Shown here in pieces: positions 29,370-39,965 of a DNA stretch of 64,000 bases (the first letter of the stretch is position 1; each line of letters begins with the position of its first letter). The position numbers were made by a program, and so were the translations under genes. Below the pieces are notes generated by a model. That model had not been told where the DNA came from and ran no database searches. It saw only the letters and a list, made by a program, of their open reading frames with translations. The stretch covers positions 190,046,378 through 190,110,377 of the forward strand of contig NC_090021.1 in NCBI RefSeq assembly GCF_037176765.1, in the 5' to 3' direction. Origin of the DNA: Anolis sagrei (taxonomy: Eukaryota > Chordata > Lepidosauria > Squamata > Anolidae).

Positions 29370-30411
29370 ACTTTATTCTACTCCCACTTTTATTAAGTAA
29401 AATATAACTGAAAACAGTTTTCTAAAAAAAAACCCCCACACATTTCAACTACGAGTAGGCAAAGGTTACAAGCACAGTCTTCCATATTAAAAAACTGATA
29501 GATAGCATATGAACTATATACTCTCTTTTTACCCAAAGTGTCTGTGTATTATTTAGGATTAGCAGAACCACCAGCAATTAACAATGTCATTCATCCATCC
29601 ACACCCCCCCCCCCCTTCATGAGGCTTTTAATATTAGAAGCCTAAATTCACCAAACACTGCACTTGATGTCTGCAGGTTAGACTGATGATTTGCTTACAA
29701 AATGTCATGCTTAAAGACAAATGAGAACGGTTGTTTTTTCAAAAAAATGTGAACTGATAAATCGGTTTCACAAAAAAATGTTTGTCACTATCCTCAGCAA
29801 TGTATTAGTCCAGTTGGTATTTTCTATTCTGCCAAAAGAGAATAAAATATACACATTTAGAAATGACAAAAATGTGTAGTTGTTTTAAAAAAACATTTAC
29901 CCAAAGAACAGATGCCTCATAGTCCATAACAGATAGCAATTTTCCAATGGGATGTTTTACGCAAATTTTAATGCATTCAAAATGTATAAAATGTATATTC
30001 TTATTTACAACACCCATAAGGAATTTTTTCTTCCCACCCACACTGCAGAGCTTATTCCATTAAATGTTGCATGTTTTAGCTTGACAGCACATTATGCTAG
30101 AAGTCATAAACACTGTGACTGAATGAAACTGTTTCACAATAAATGATTTTGGTTATGACAACATGGGTGATTTTAATTTTATGCAAAATACCACCTGTTA
30201 ATTTTCACTACAAAGACAAGAGGGGATGATTCCCATCATTCCCAGCTCATGTGGACAATGGTTAGGATTAAAATAGTCCAAAACATTTAGTAGTAATTAG
30301 GTAACGGTCCCTGATTTAAATGTTTGGATGGAGACACATTGTTTGTTCTGTCATATAAATAACATATATGCGCAATCACAGACAGCAGGCCCTTGATACC
30401 CACTTACTTAC
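29370..30411 (-). other. Probable 3' untranslated part of gene B
   Basis: AT-rich single-copy-looking DNA downstream of the gene B stop. An AATAAA on the minus strand lies at about 29370-29375. With the conserved donor after the stop codon, the terminal untranslated exon probably ends here; its acceptor could not be fixed. Confidence 0.3.
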
Positions 30412-30610
30412 CTCGGGTCAGAACATTCTTTGACGTTTATGGGAGTCCTCTGTGGGCAAATCAGTTAGGCTCACCTTCAACTTCACTTCGTTTACAGTCT
30501 TTCCATGTAACGTAGCTATAGCATCTGCGGCACTCGCCCTGTCCGCAAACATGGCATATGCTACATTTTCCCCAGGGATAATATAAGCACTTATAAAATT
30601 TCCAAATCGA
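30412..30610 (-). CDS. Gene B exon: end of RRM4, stop codon
   Basis: The coding part is 30610-30418, ending KRQRMF then TGA. It contains SRFGNFISAYIIPGENVAYA and [15 protein letters not shown]. As in gene A, a good donor (AG|GTAAGT) lies a few bases after the stop, so a 3' untranslated intron is conserved between the copies. Confidence 0.87.
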
Positions 30611-33600
30611 CTGAAACAACAAAGCACAATAGTTTATCCAGTTTAATACAAACTGTGAGGCAATAAATGTGTCACAAAACTGTCTAGTTGGCAACTAATA
30701 CTAGTAAGAAGTCCGCTATCAAGATTTTATTGGTAACAGGCTAGGTTCTACTTATATAGACAACCTGATTTTGAATAACTGTGATAACTACGTCTCAAGA
30801 TCTAATTTACAGTGGATTAAATGTCAACACATTTTAACAGAAAAGTTGGTATCGGAGGCAGAAATAACGTGGAAAGAATTGAGAACAGGTTCATAAATCA
30901 CACAAAAATACAGATCAGTAAGTTTAAGGAACGTTTTTCTTTGAAACTAACAATATGTACAAGCAAAATTGAAAGAATTAGGTCGTGTAGGTCTTGCATG
31001 AGTATAGTGAAAGATCGTGAGCCTTACAGAGACCACCTGAAAGCTTCCTCCAAAACGCATACTGGGAGGATGTTTTCTTTCACCAGCCCCCACTTTTCTT
31101 ATGATTTCTATTTGGGGGTCCAAACTTGTAGATCTAGGCTTTTTGAAATTTGTTAGGAGTAGTCAGTGATAGAGGCTTATTTGCACTCTTCTGATTTGTT
31201 GTTCAGATATTCAGTAAAGGGTACTGGAGGCAACACTTGTTTCCTTTGACTGTTGTAGGCAAACAATCATAGCTTCAGTCAGATCAGCTATAATAAAATC
31301 TTTTTCAGTTCAAGCTTTATTATTATTTTATTGTTACTGCAAACATCACTGAACATTCATGTTTCAGTTGCCCTCCTATTCCTCCCAGGGCCAATGCCGG
31401 TATAGGACTTTCATCTAGGCACGGAATGAGGGAGGAAATAGGGGCAGTTAAACTGTAAAAATGCTTTAGGGGAAAAAGCTTCTGTCAGAGGCTTTGTTAA
31501 CAAGTATACTTGTGTTTCTTTTAGATATTACATACTTGCAAAGAACCAAACTATAAATAATTCTTCAATACCTCAATCAAACACATCCTTGTCTAGCACA
31601 GCTTTTAGGGATTGGTAGCAGGGAAAGTTGGAAGTAGTAGACCGCACCTTAACACATTATCCAAGATGTTCTGAGGTAAGGGACGAGGATCAAACAAAAT
31701 TAAAAGTCTTTCTCGCACCGTAGAGTCAGGGGGAGCTTTCATTTTTTTGCTTAATGGAAGCTCAGCATCTGTTTCAAGACGACAAGAGCTCTGGGATTCC
31801 TAGGGAAGGAAGAGGCATCACAATCACCAGTTTCATTTTGAATTCTATGGGCTTCACACTAAAAAAGATTTCAGTGATACACATTGAAAACTGTGAGTAT
31901 TTAAATGTTCATCAAAATGCATTTGTCCTCACTCTAGTGATCAAGTTTCCAAAGTTGTTATTTCTCTTCAGTACCACTACAGTTAAATTTATAATCTTCA
32001 TCTTAAAAGCAAATGAAGGGGTAAATACGAACCAAACACTTGCATGCTACAGAAGATATAAAATTCTGTGGTTATTTTTCTCAGTTTCCACAACAAATCA
32101 TAAATTGCAGCCGCCTGCTGGAGTGGTTGTATTCAACGTCCCATTTTGCACATGAGATTACTTTTAGCCTTTTAAGATTTGTCAACACTTTTCAATGCTC
32201 TATTTGATGAACCTTGAGGCCCAGGTATCAGCAGTGCTTTTGCTCATTTAAAGCTACTGCGTCCATTCCTGGAGAAGTCAGATCTAGTCACTATGGTACA
32301 TGCCTTGGTTACATTCCAATTGGACCACTGCAATGCACTCTACATGGGGCTGCCTTTGAAAAGTGGTTAGAAACTTTAGTTGGTCCAAAGAGCAGCAGCC
32401 AGACTTCTAACTGGGGCTACATGGAACAGGCAACTCCTCCGTTGCAACAGCTCCACTGGCTGCCAACAAGTTTCTGGGCACAATTCAAAGTGCTGGTTTT
32501 GACCTTCAAAACCCTGGGTCCAGATTAATTTGAAGGACCATCTCTCTATTAAACTATAAAGAGAGGACCTTCTCTCTGTCCCACCACCCACTCAAGTGCA
32601 TTTGATGGGAACACGGGAGAGGGCCTTTTTGGTGGCTGCTTGCAGACTGTGGAACTCCCTCCCAAGAGAGGCCAGGACACCCCATCCCTGCTGACCTTCT
32701 GCAGGCAGGTTTAGCCCCTTTGTGCCATCAATATAAATATACAAATGTCCTGTTGCTATAAACTTCAGCAAAAGTATCAATTCAATTAATCATGAGAATA
32801 CTCAATTCATATAGTACACAAGCATAGGAAATGAATGTGATGGGATTATTTACAGGCATTTGGAGGAGACTGAGGGGCACTCTGCTGAGGAGGTTGTGGG
32901 GGGGGATATTTAGTTTTGAATGTAATTTCAATTGTACAAGTATTTTATTCAAATCAAATCAAACCTAGAGGATGATCCAAGTATTTTATTGTATCTTAAC
33001 AGTATTTTAACTCGTATCCATAGCAGAAACGTTTACTTATTTTAATTGTTTTTAAATGCTATCTTAGGCGTGTGTTTTTTAATGTATTGGGTTGTGTCAT
33101 GTTGCTGTAAGCTGCCTTGAGTCCCCATGGGGAGAAAGACAAAGTAGAAATAAAGGTAAAAATAATATTTATTCTCTCTTCCTAAGCTGCCACATCAGGT
33201 CCAAAGGAACTGAATGGTTCCCGTCCTATTAGACAAGCAAGACTTCAATCCTCACAACATGGCAAGTGGTGTGTGAAAATCCTTTTATAGAGCAGATGAA
33301 TAGCAAACCACTTGCCCTACCACATTAGCTTGATCACCAACCATATCTGTCTAATTCAAGGCAATGCTTTGATGCTAATCTGTATTAGCTTTCCTATGCT
33401 TTTAATAATTTTATTTTCCCTTCCTTGTCATGTAATAAGCCACAGTTCATAGGTCTTTCATACTGGAACAGGCTAGATACATTTGACAAGACTGGAAGGA
33501 TACAGCATACTCTGCTCGAGAACAGATTTCCAGTGAGTGGAGAGACAGAAGACACAAGAGTTTAGAGAAGGAGAAATATCAAGGAAAAATACTACTACTA

Positions 33601-36600
33601 CTACTACTAATAATAATAATAATAATAATAATACATCTGCAATAATTTCTGTATTCAGGGCACAGCAACCCATGGCAATAGCCATGGAAGATGGAATTTC
33701 TACCTGGTATAAAACTCCAAATTCTTAGCTGAATTTTGACCAACTTTTGGGACAATGTCATGAACCTTCAAATGTAAACTATATGCCTTATCATGAAGTG
33801 TAAGAGACAACATCAATTTCTCATCTAAAAGACACTGTATTACTTCTATAGAAAACACATTCAAATAAAACAATCTATGAAAGAACTAAAAATGTATGGA
33901 TAACAGATATGAAAACTGCAAAAATATGCCTTTCAGGTACATCCACTTAACAGGAAAATAGTAAGGTACTTGCATTTGACCCTACATGCTGAGGATGTAA
34001 GTTACTGTTCTCAATCTTTGATAACAGTTGTGAAGTCACCAAGTGCTTTGCTCTTTCTCTGGCAAGGCTGAAGACAAAACAAGATTTTTTCATAAGAAAT
34101 ATTTCATATGCTAACATTATTAAACTAAATATACACAAAGTGGTCTATCACAACGGCTAACACAATCAATCAAATCTTTATTGCGGTCATAGACCAGCAT
34201 AAGAAAAATGGAGTACAGTCTAATAAAAGCATTACACATTAAAATCATTAGAATCTAGGCTAAAAGCTAAAATACAGAGGTATATTAAAAAGGTAAAATG
34301 CCAAATACTATTTAGGAAATTGCTTTCTAAAAGGAAAAAAAGTCCACTAAAATTCAGTCAAATCAGTCAAGAGTGAGTGTATTTAATTTTCTATGAGTGG
34401 ATACTTACTCAGTTTCGTCTGTTCCATCTTCAATGAAAGAAATAGCCAGGCGATTTCCAAAAGAAAATTCAAAGCCATGTAGTTTTTGTTTGGCATAGAT
34501 AGCAGATGCAATACGACTGTACTGTACCACTGCATAGCCTAAGAATGAACAAAAATGTTTCTTAAGAATGGAAATAATCAAGTCCCATTGAGCAATAAAA
34601 CACTGCTGCAATACCAATTATGATAGTGTCTTTAAATTACTAACAACACTGTGGAGAAAGAGTACTGTAGTGATATAAAAATAAAAATGTCAAAAAGATA
34701 TTGGAAAACAATAGTACATGGTAATAATAATAATAATCATCATCATCATCATAACTATTTTTATACCCCGCCTCCATCTCCCTGAAGGGACTCGGAGCGG
34801 CTTACCTGGGACCAAGCCCAATCACAAAGAGTTAAAAACTTAGCATGCAAAAATGTAGCAACAGTGTAAGACAACATAAAAGAAAGTTATAGCAATAATA
34901 AAACACATGATCGCTTGAAGATCCTGGAAGTCAAAGGGAATTTATGTATATCTGTGTCGCACTGTATTGTATGGAGGTGGATGGGGGTTATCTGTTTGTT
35001 TGGGGCTTTTCTTGTTGTATTTGTTAGGTAAGAAGGTATGTATATTGACAGGAAATATCGTATGCGAAGCCATACACATATAGGTGATATGGATTTAATA
35101 TATATAGAGGGAAACATACGACCCTCAACTGTTGTAGATATTGTTTACTTGTATGTATGTGTGTTTGTTTGTTTGTCTTGCTTAACTTTCAATAAAAATG
35201 ACTTATACTAAAAAACAAAAACAAAAAAATAAAACAGGCATCATAAGCAACAACCAAATATATACCTCAAGTCTCGTTGTGGGAGGGAGGGAGGGCTGGT
35301 GTGTAAAATTAGAAAACATGCTAGTCCATAAGATGCATAGGTCAAATTGCAGTGTAAGGATAAGAGCAGTTACAACAGGGTCATTATGGCTTTGAATAGC
35401 GCAGTGGTAACGTGCAGGGACATAATTTTAGGCTATGGTTAGAGCCAACTGTTAAGGGAATTGTCTAATCAAATGCATGACGGAACATCCACATCTTTAG
35501 TTCCTTACGAAACGTGGATAGGGAGGGTGCTAGCCTGATCTTCCTGGGGAGGGTACCTCAAAGTCCCTGGTTTTTATGCTAAGAAAGCAGAATCTCTCAT
35601 ATATCATATGTATCATATGATTATCTCGCAGCAGTGCTATGACTTTCCAACACAATATTTCATTCTCAATGTTCTGAACAATTTTGAGACACACATTTTA
35701 CACAGAAGGCTATTTAGATGTGTTGCATTACTATGGTTATTGTAAACACTTTGATGAGCTTCACAAGATTCCAATCCTGGGATGAGATTAAAAAGGTGAA
35801 ACAGCTGCGTTTGTGCAATTGGTAAGTGTGATTCCACTGATAAGCGCCTGGAAACAAAAGTCTGGCTTTTGGCATCCCTTCTTTCCAGATCTGCAGGCTC
35901 TGACAGTCTTTCTAAAGGAAACACAGGAAACTAATTAGGATCACAGCCTGCATGTTGGCCTGAATCAATATTATTCATACTCACACAAAGAATCAATTTT
36001 GTCATAACAAATTGGCTAAAGGGGCTATTCTGTACTTAAGCAGCAACATGGGAATCTGATAGAAAAGACAGTGAGGCCAAAAATGCTTATTGTTGAACTA
36101 AGCTGTAAGTGCTTCCTCCACTGAAAATTTAAAGGGAGATTCACCCTGGAGTTTGAGAAACATGCAAAAGTTTATCAAATTGCCAAAGTACTATTCAACC
36201 AAAGAATGCACCAAGGTACATTTAAATTACCCAGCCCATAGCCTTAGGGAAAACAGGGCCCATTCCTACAGCATTCACACTCACTTGATAGGTCTTCTCT
36301 TGTGCTAAGTTTTACTTGCAATATTGCATTGATCCTGCCATAAAAAGCCACTAAGCTAAATCAAGGGGCCAAAACCTTCCTTGTTATTTATAAGGACAAA
36401 ATTATTTCCTTTGTTTTGTCTGTGATCTCTTCACAATCTTTATTGAAAATCATTTCATTGTCCTGAATTTCAGACAGCATGCTTATGGATCTCAGCTCTC
36501 CTCTAAGGCCCTTTCTACACTGCCATCTAATCCAGATTATCAAATCAGATAATCTACGTTATCTGATTTGAACTGGATTATATGAGTCGACACTGCCATA

Positions 36601-37044
36601 TAATCCTGTTCAAAGCAGATAATCTGGAAAGGAAAGGGAGGAAGGGAGTGAACAAGCAGGGAAAGAAAATAAAGGAGAAAGCAAGAAGGGAGGGGGAAGA
36701 AAGAAAAAGGAAAGAAGGAAGCACAGAAGAGAATGGCAAAGGTATGAGGGAAAGAAAGAGAAAGAAGAAAAGGAGGGAAAGAAGGAAAAAAGGGAGGGAA
36801 GGAGGGTGGGAAAGCAAAGGAAGAATGAAGAAAAGGAAGAAATGAGAAAGGGACAGGGAGTATGAGGGAAATGGCGGAAGAAAAGAATGAGCCACAAAGA
36901 GTCTGCCAACCATTGATAAAGCATTGCAATGAAGACACTGTGAGGTAGACATTCTCAGAGCTGGAAAAGAGGAGGCAGGCAGTGGTCCCAACAACACCCA
37001 GGCAATGGCAGGGATATATGCTAGTAATAGTAGCAGTAGTGGTA

Positions 37045-37077
<33 letters not shown>

Positions 37078-37173
37078 GCATCTCCCATGGATTTCTATGA
37101 AATAATTTCATTTTCAATGTTTTATACATAAATGCTCACCTAAAAAATTGTCTTTCCTAACGGAAGCAAACAT
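30418..37173 (-). CDS. RBM45-like partial tandem paralogue, gene B (RRM3-RRM4 only)
   Basis: Coding exons, in transcript order: 37173-37140, 35911-35732, 34538-34409, 34067-33986, 31799-31648, 30610-30418. They join without a frame break into 256 codons plus stop, starting at ATG 37173-37171 (A at -3), MFASVRKDNFL. RRM3 contains [28 protein letters not shown] and ISFIEDG; RRM4 contains [20 protein letters not shown] and [15 protein letters not shown]; the end is KRQRMF. In RRM3, gene B is closer to human RBM45 than gene A is. I found no RRM1 or RRM2 exons between 37.3 kb and the cytochrome c promoter. It may be a functional two-RRM gene, a decaying partial duplicate, or a set of exons spliced to a distant 5' end. 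Confidence 0.72.
31648..31799 (-). CDS. Gene B exon: start of RRM4
   Basis: 152 nt, phase 0-2, the same length as gene A exon 16. It contains KKMKAPPDSTVRERLLILFD and [11 protein letters not shown]. Donor AG|GTGCGG is weaker than that of gene A. Confidence 0.85.
32214..33165 (+). mobile_element. L2-type LINE 3' part, in a gene B intron
   Basis: [20 protein letters not shown] and 3' tail GCTGTAAGCTGCCTTGAGTC then CCCATGGGGAGAAAGACAAA. Confidence 0.75.
33590..33632 (+). repeat. (ACT)n(AAT)n microsatellite
   Basis: About five ACT followed by nine AAT units. Confidence 0.85.
33986..34067 (-). CDS. Gene B exon: RRM3-RRM4 linker
   Basis: 82 nt, phase 2-0, using donor CAT|GTAGGG. It reads LARERAKHLVTSQLLSKIEN, degraded relative to [20 protein letters not shown] of gene A. 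A second GT 15 nt further (GCAA|GTACCT) would break the frame, so the 33986 donor is preferred; this border is the weakest in gene B. Confidence 0.62.
34409..34538 (-). CDS. Gene B exon: second part of RRM3
   Basis: 130 nt, phase 1-2, the same length as gene A exon 14. It reads YAVVQYSRIASAIYAKQKLH, GFEFSFGNRLAISFIEDGTD. Very close to human RBM45 RRM3 (VVQYFNVASAIYAKYKLHG, GNRIGVSFIDDG). Confidence 0.87.
34720..34900 (-). mobile_element. L2-type 3' end, reverse
   Basis: TTTATACCCCGCCTCCATCT then CCCTGAAGGGACTCGGAGCG. Continues near 35455-35600 (TTACGAAACGTGGATAGGGA), split by the L1-like insertion at 34905-35235. Confidence 0.65.
34905..35235 (+). mobile_element. L1-like 3' end with poly(A)
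   Basis: AT-rich sequence ending TTCAATAAAAATGACTTATA then an A-rich tail. Sits inside the L2 copy. Confidence 0.45.
35732..35911 (-). CDS. Gene B exon: first part of RRM3
   Basis: 180 nt, phase 1-1, the same length as gene A exon 13. It contains RRLSVESHLPIAQTQLFHLF and [19 protein letters not shown]. Donor CATA|GTAATG. Confidence 0.85.
36509..36630. mobile_element. Palindromic MITE, ACTGCCATATAATCC family
   Basis: TTTCTACACTGCCATCTAAT, ATTTGAACTGGATTATATGA, ATAATCCTGTTCAAAGCAGA. Relatives: 39826-39965, 42652-42785, 42895-42975, 46436-46552, 62160-62710. Confidence 0.65.
36622..36875 (+). repeat. Polypurine tract
   Basis: About 250 bp almost purely of A and G (GGAAAGGGAGGAAGGGAG-type). 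Protein-like frames in it are low complexity only. Confidence 0.85.
37047..37078 (+). repeat. (AAT)n microsatellite
   Basis: About ten AAT units. Confidence 0.85.
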
Positions 37174-37274
37174 CCTGCGCTCTTGCACTTCCTGGCTTGT
37201 ACTATTCACAAAATAATTACGAATATTTCATTTAGATAGGGTTCTCATTGGCCCAAATGAAATGTTCTTGTAAC
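37140..37274 (-). CDS. Gene B first recognised exon (array-type, start ATG inside)
   Basis: 135 nt between TTCAG|GTTAC and TTAG|GTGAGC, phase 1-1, homologous in position and start to gene A exon 11. In the array frame it has an in-frame TGA after 14 codons; downstream of that the frame is open, with ATG at 37173 followed by FASVRKDNFL. So either this exon is now the 5' end of a shortened gene or it is dead. Only 37140-37173 is counted as coding. Confidence 0.55.
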
Positions 37275-37434
37275 CTGAAAAAAAAGATAAATCAAGTGGA
37301 TATTGTACTTTTATTCATAAATATTTGAATCTCTTTAGATAACCTTAATGAAGCAAGCAAAAAAGAAGGATTTTTGCAAATGTGTATCAGAACTGCAACT
37401 TACACACAATGGTATGCTTTTCCCCCTCACCCAC

Positions 37435-37499
37435 CCAAAGTAATCAGGCTGCTTTCTGGTGCTTCGTGGATTTGAGACTATTCATAAAGACTTGTTCTT
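37435..37499 (-). pseudogene. Relic of an array-type exon upstream of gene B
   Basis: The minus strand ends ESSLITLG-like (AGCAGCCTGATTACTTTGG|GTGGGT), the same ending as gene A exon 9. Going upstream in that frame a stop is met and no good acceptor is seen. It suggests that the duplication which made gene B took in at least two array exons. Confidence 0.45.
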
Positions 37500-37732
37500 C
37501 AAAGGATTCAGGGGTCAGATGAAGCTAAACAATCTAGAGGCCCATAAATAATTCCCTTTACAACATTGCTTATCCAAGGAAGATGCAGAAAGAAGATGAT
37601 CACATCCGGATAAATAAGCAAACCAGCCACTGAAAGTAGCACATTGAAGGGTGTTTTCTTGGGAGACTGTGTGACCCAAAACTTCAATACAGTTGCCTTT
37701 GCCAGGGCTACAGAAAGGCCTGGAGCTCTAGA

Positions 37733-38060
37733 ATAAAAGAATAATAGAGCTGAAAGAGACCACATGGGCCATCTAGTCCAATCCCCTGCCATGCAAGAAA
37801 AACACAATCAAAGCATCCCTGACAGATGGCCATCCAGACTATGTTTAAAAGCCTTCAAAGGAACCTCCATCACACTCTGGGGCTGGGAGTTCCATTGCTG
37901 AACAGCTCTCACAGCCAGGAAGTTCTTCCTGATGGTCAGGTGGAATCTCCTTTCTTGTAGTTTGAAGCCATTGTTCCGCATCCTAGTCTCCATGGAAGCA
38001 GTAAACAAGCTTGTTCCCTCCTCCCTATGACTTCTTCTCACATATTTATACATGTCTCCT
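37733..38060 (-). mobile_element. CR1 LINE 3' end
   Basis: AAGAGACCACATGGGCCATC then TAGTCCAATCCCCTGCCATG, and the complement of the ORF2 end (RRFHLTIRKNFLAVRAVQQW). Typical CR1 end without a poly(A). Confidence 0.85.
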
Positions 38061-38599
38061 CTCAGCCTTCTCCCTGTGACTTCCTTCCTCATCTTTTTCT
38101 TTCTCACCTCCCTTCAAACCTTCATTCTTGCCTTCCCTTTTCCTTCCCTTATACCATTTCCCCTTTACTTTCTCTTCCTTTTCTTTCCCTTATTTTTATT
38201 TCTTTCCTTCCTTTCTCCTCACACTTGTTGCCTAGCAACAGCCAATCCGCTTCAACCTCTTCATAACCAGTCAACCCGCTTTGCTCCTTTTCTTATTTTA
38301 TGAACATTTCTTGTTCCTTCATGACTTATCTGACTTACTAGAGTAACTAATAATTAAAACTGGAAATGATTACATCGCCAATGGCCGGATTGCTCAAGAC
38401 GTCCATAAACGAAGATGCCCAGTTTGGTAAACCTTTCAGCCACTGCCTACTTCCGGTTCCTATTCGGAAGCCTTCTCTATAGTCAAACCCTTTCCTGTTT
38501 CTAACCCGCTCAAGAAACTTCAGCGACACCTAGTGGCCACAACTGGGAAAGCGACACCATCATTCTCACTGCCAGCTAAAGCAGAAAGCAGAGAGGAGG

Positions 38600-38884
38600 C
38601 GGGGATCTGGCAATAGAACGAGCTATCATTGGTCGGAGGGCGAGCCAATAAGTTTACTCCACTTCTCATTGGCTGTGTGGAAGGCGCGAGGCGCCCTTTC
38701 GAGCACGAGGGCACCTTCCCTCGACAGCCTCCCCTCAGCACTAAGAGTAACCCTAACGCTAAGGGCAAGCTTTGTTTTCTAAGCCGGCCAATCAACTGTC
38801 AGAACGTCAGGGCTTTAGGTTGTGATTGGGCGACTCTATTGTGACGCAATTTTCACTTCTTCCTTGTCACATCAGCGCCTCCTA
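38600..38884. promoter_or_regulatory. CCAAT-rich promoter of cytochrome c, possibly bidirectional
   Basis: Five CCAAT/ATTGG boxes: 38628-38632, 38645-38649, 38668-38672, 38788-38792, 38825-38829. A CRE-like TGACGCAA is at 38842-38849, and a GC-rich GGCGCGAGGCGCC follows the third box. Somatic cytochrome c promoters are known to use CREB and NRF-1 type sites. ETS-type CTTCCGG lies at about 38450. No TATA box. Because gene B runs the other way from here, shared use is possible. Confidence 0.5.
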
Positions 38885-38959
38885 GTGGAAGGGTTTGTGT
38901 GGCTTGGGGAAGAGGAGCAGGCAGCCTAGGAAAGGGCCTAGTTCTAAGCTGGACTTAAG
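38885..38959 (+). other. CYCT: Probable untranslated first exon of cytochrome c
   Basis: Vertebrate cytochrome c genes have a short untranslated exon before the coding exons. Downstream of the promoter motifs a good donor, CTTAAG|GTAGGC, ends at 38959. The 5' border is a guess. Confidence 0.45.
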
Positions 38960-39037
38960 GTAGGCCGCAGGAGAGATAGGTCGGCCTGTTCCCAGTTTCA
39001 GCCCATTGAAAAGTCTCCAGTTCTTCATATAATGGTT

Positions 39038-39495
39038 CTATTTATATCCTTCGACAATACATATCCTTCTTCTTGTCTTAGGTGATCCCTCGTTGGCCAA
39101 GTAGGATAATCTTCCAGGATCAGTGTTCTGGTGGTGGGTCCATAGGTGACTGTGGAGCCCTATTCTTGACCTGCATCTTCTCCCACAATGAGGGCATTGG
39201 TTTCCAGGTGGAAGGTCGTCTCGGTTGGGGGTTCGCTTGACACGCTTTCCTCTTGACACGCTTCTTTCACCCTCCATTAGTGCCTCTTCAAATTCTGCAA
39301 CACTGCTGGTCACAGCTGACCTCCAGCTGGAGCACTCAAGGGCCAGGACTTCCCAGTTCTCAGTGTCTATGCCAGATATTTTAAGTTTGACTTTGAGCCC
39401 ATCTTTAAATCTCTTTTCCTGCCCACCATCATTCCCACCAACATTATGTTTTCTGTTATTAAGTTCGGAGTAGAGCAACTGCTTTGGGAAACGGT
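39038..39495 (-). mobile_element. LINE ORF2 C-terminal fragment with a CCHH end
   Basis: The minus strand reads RKHNVGGNDGGQEKRFKDGL, ENWEVLALECSSWRSAVTSS, then CPHCGRRCRSRIGLHSHLWT. The C-terminal C2H2-like finger and the KRFKD/WR motifs belong to an endonuclease-type LINE whose clade I cannot fix. Confidence 0.6.
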
Positions 39496-39709
39496 GGTAG
39501 CTTCTGGTATGAGAGAATTGGCTGTCTGCAAGGACGTTGCCTGGATGTTTTTGATGTTTTATCATCCTTGTGAGAAGCTTCTCTCATGTCCCCGTGCTGG
39601 AGCTGATAGAGGGAGCTCATCTGCGCTCTCCCCAGATTCGAACCTGCCACCTGTCGGTCTTCAGTCCTGCTGGCACAGGGGTTTAGCCCACTGCACCACC
39701 GGGGGCTCG
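39496..39709 (-). mobile_element. tRNA-derived SINE, second family
   Basis: GGCTGTCTGCAAGGACGTTG ... CCCACTGCACCACCGGGGGC. Confidence 0.8.
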
Positions 39710-39825
39710 ACCATTGTTTATTTATATAAAGCAGCACTTCATAATTAGAGCAACCAAAAGAAGTGGGTCCTGACCAAGCTGAACTATGTAATACAGTGGG
39801 TTATCACTTGGCCAGAATGCTTGGG

Positions 39826-39965
39826 ACCAGCCCCATCTACACTGATATATAATCCAGTTTCTGAATCCAGATTATCTGCTTTGAACTGGATTATATGGCA
39901 GTGTGGACTCATATAATCCAATTCAAAGCAGATAATCTGGATCCAGAAACTGGGTTATATGGCAT
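39826..39965. mobile_element. Palindromic MITE, ACTGCCATATAATCC family
   Basis: GATTATCTGCTTTGAACTGG then ATTATATGGCAGTGTGGACT, and the complementary ATAATCCAATTCAAAGCAGA. Confidence 0.7.

Noticed and set aside
33986-33986. Alternative gene B donor 15 nt downstream (GTACCT)
   Set aside because: It would shift the frame into the RRM4 exon; the GTAGGG donor keeps phase, though it is not strong.
36540-37129. 180-residue hydrophobic minus-strand frames
   Set aside because: Translation of a polypurine tract and an (AAT)n run; low complexity only.
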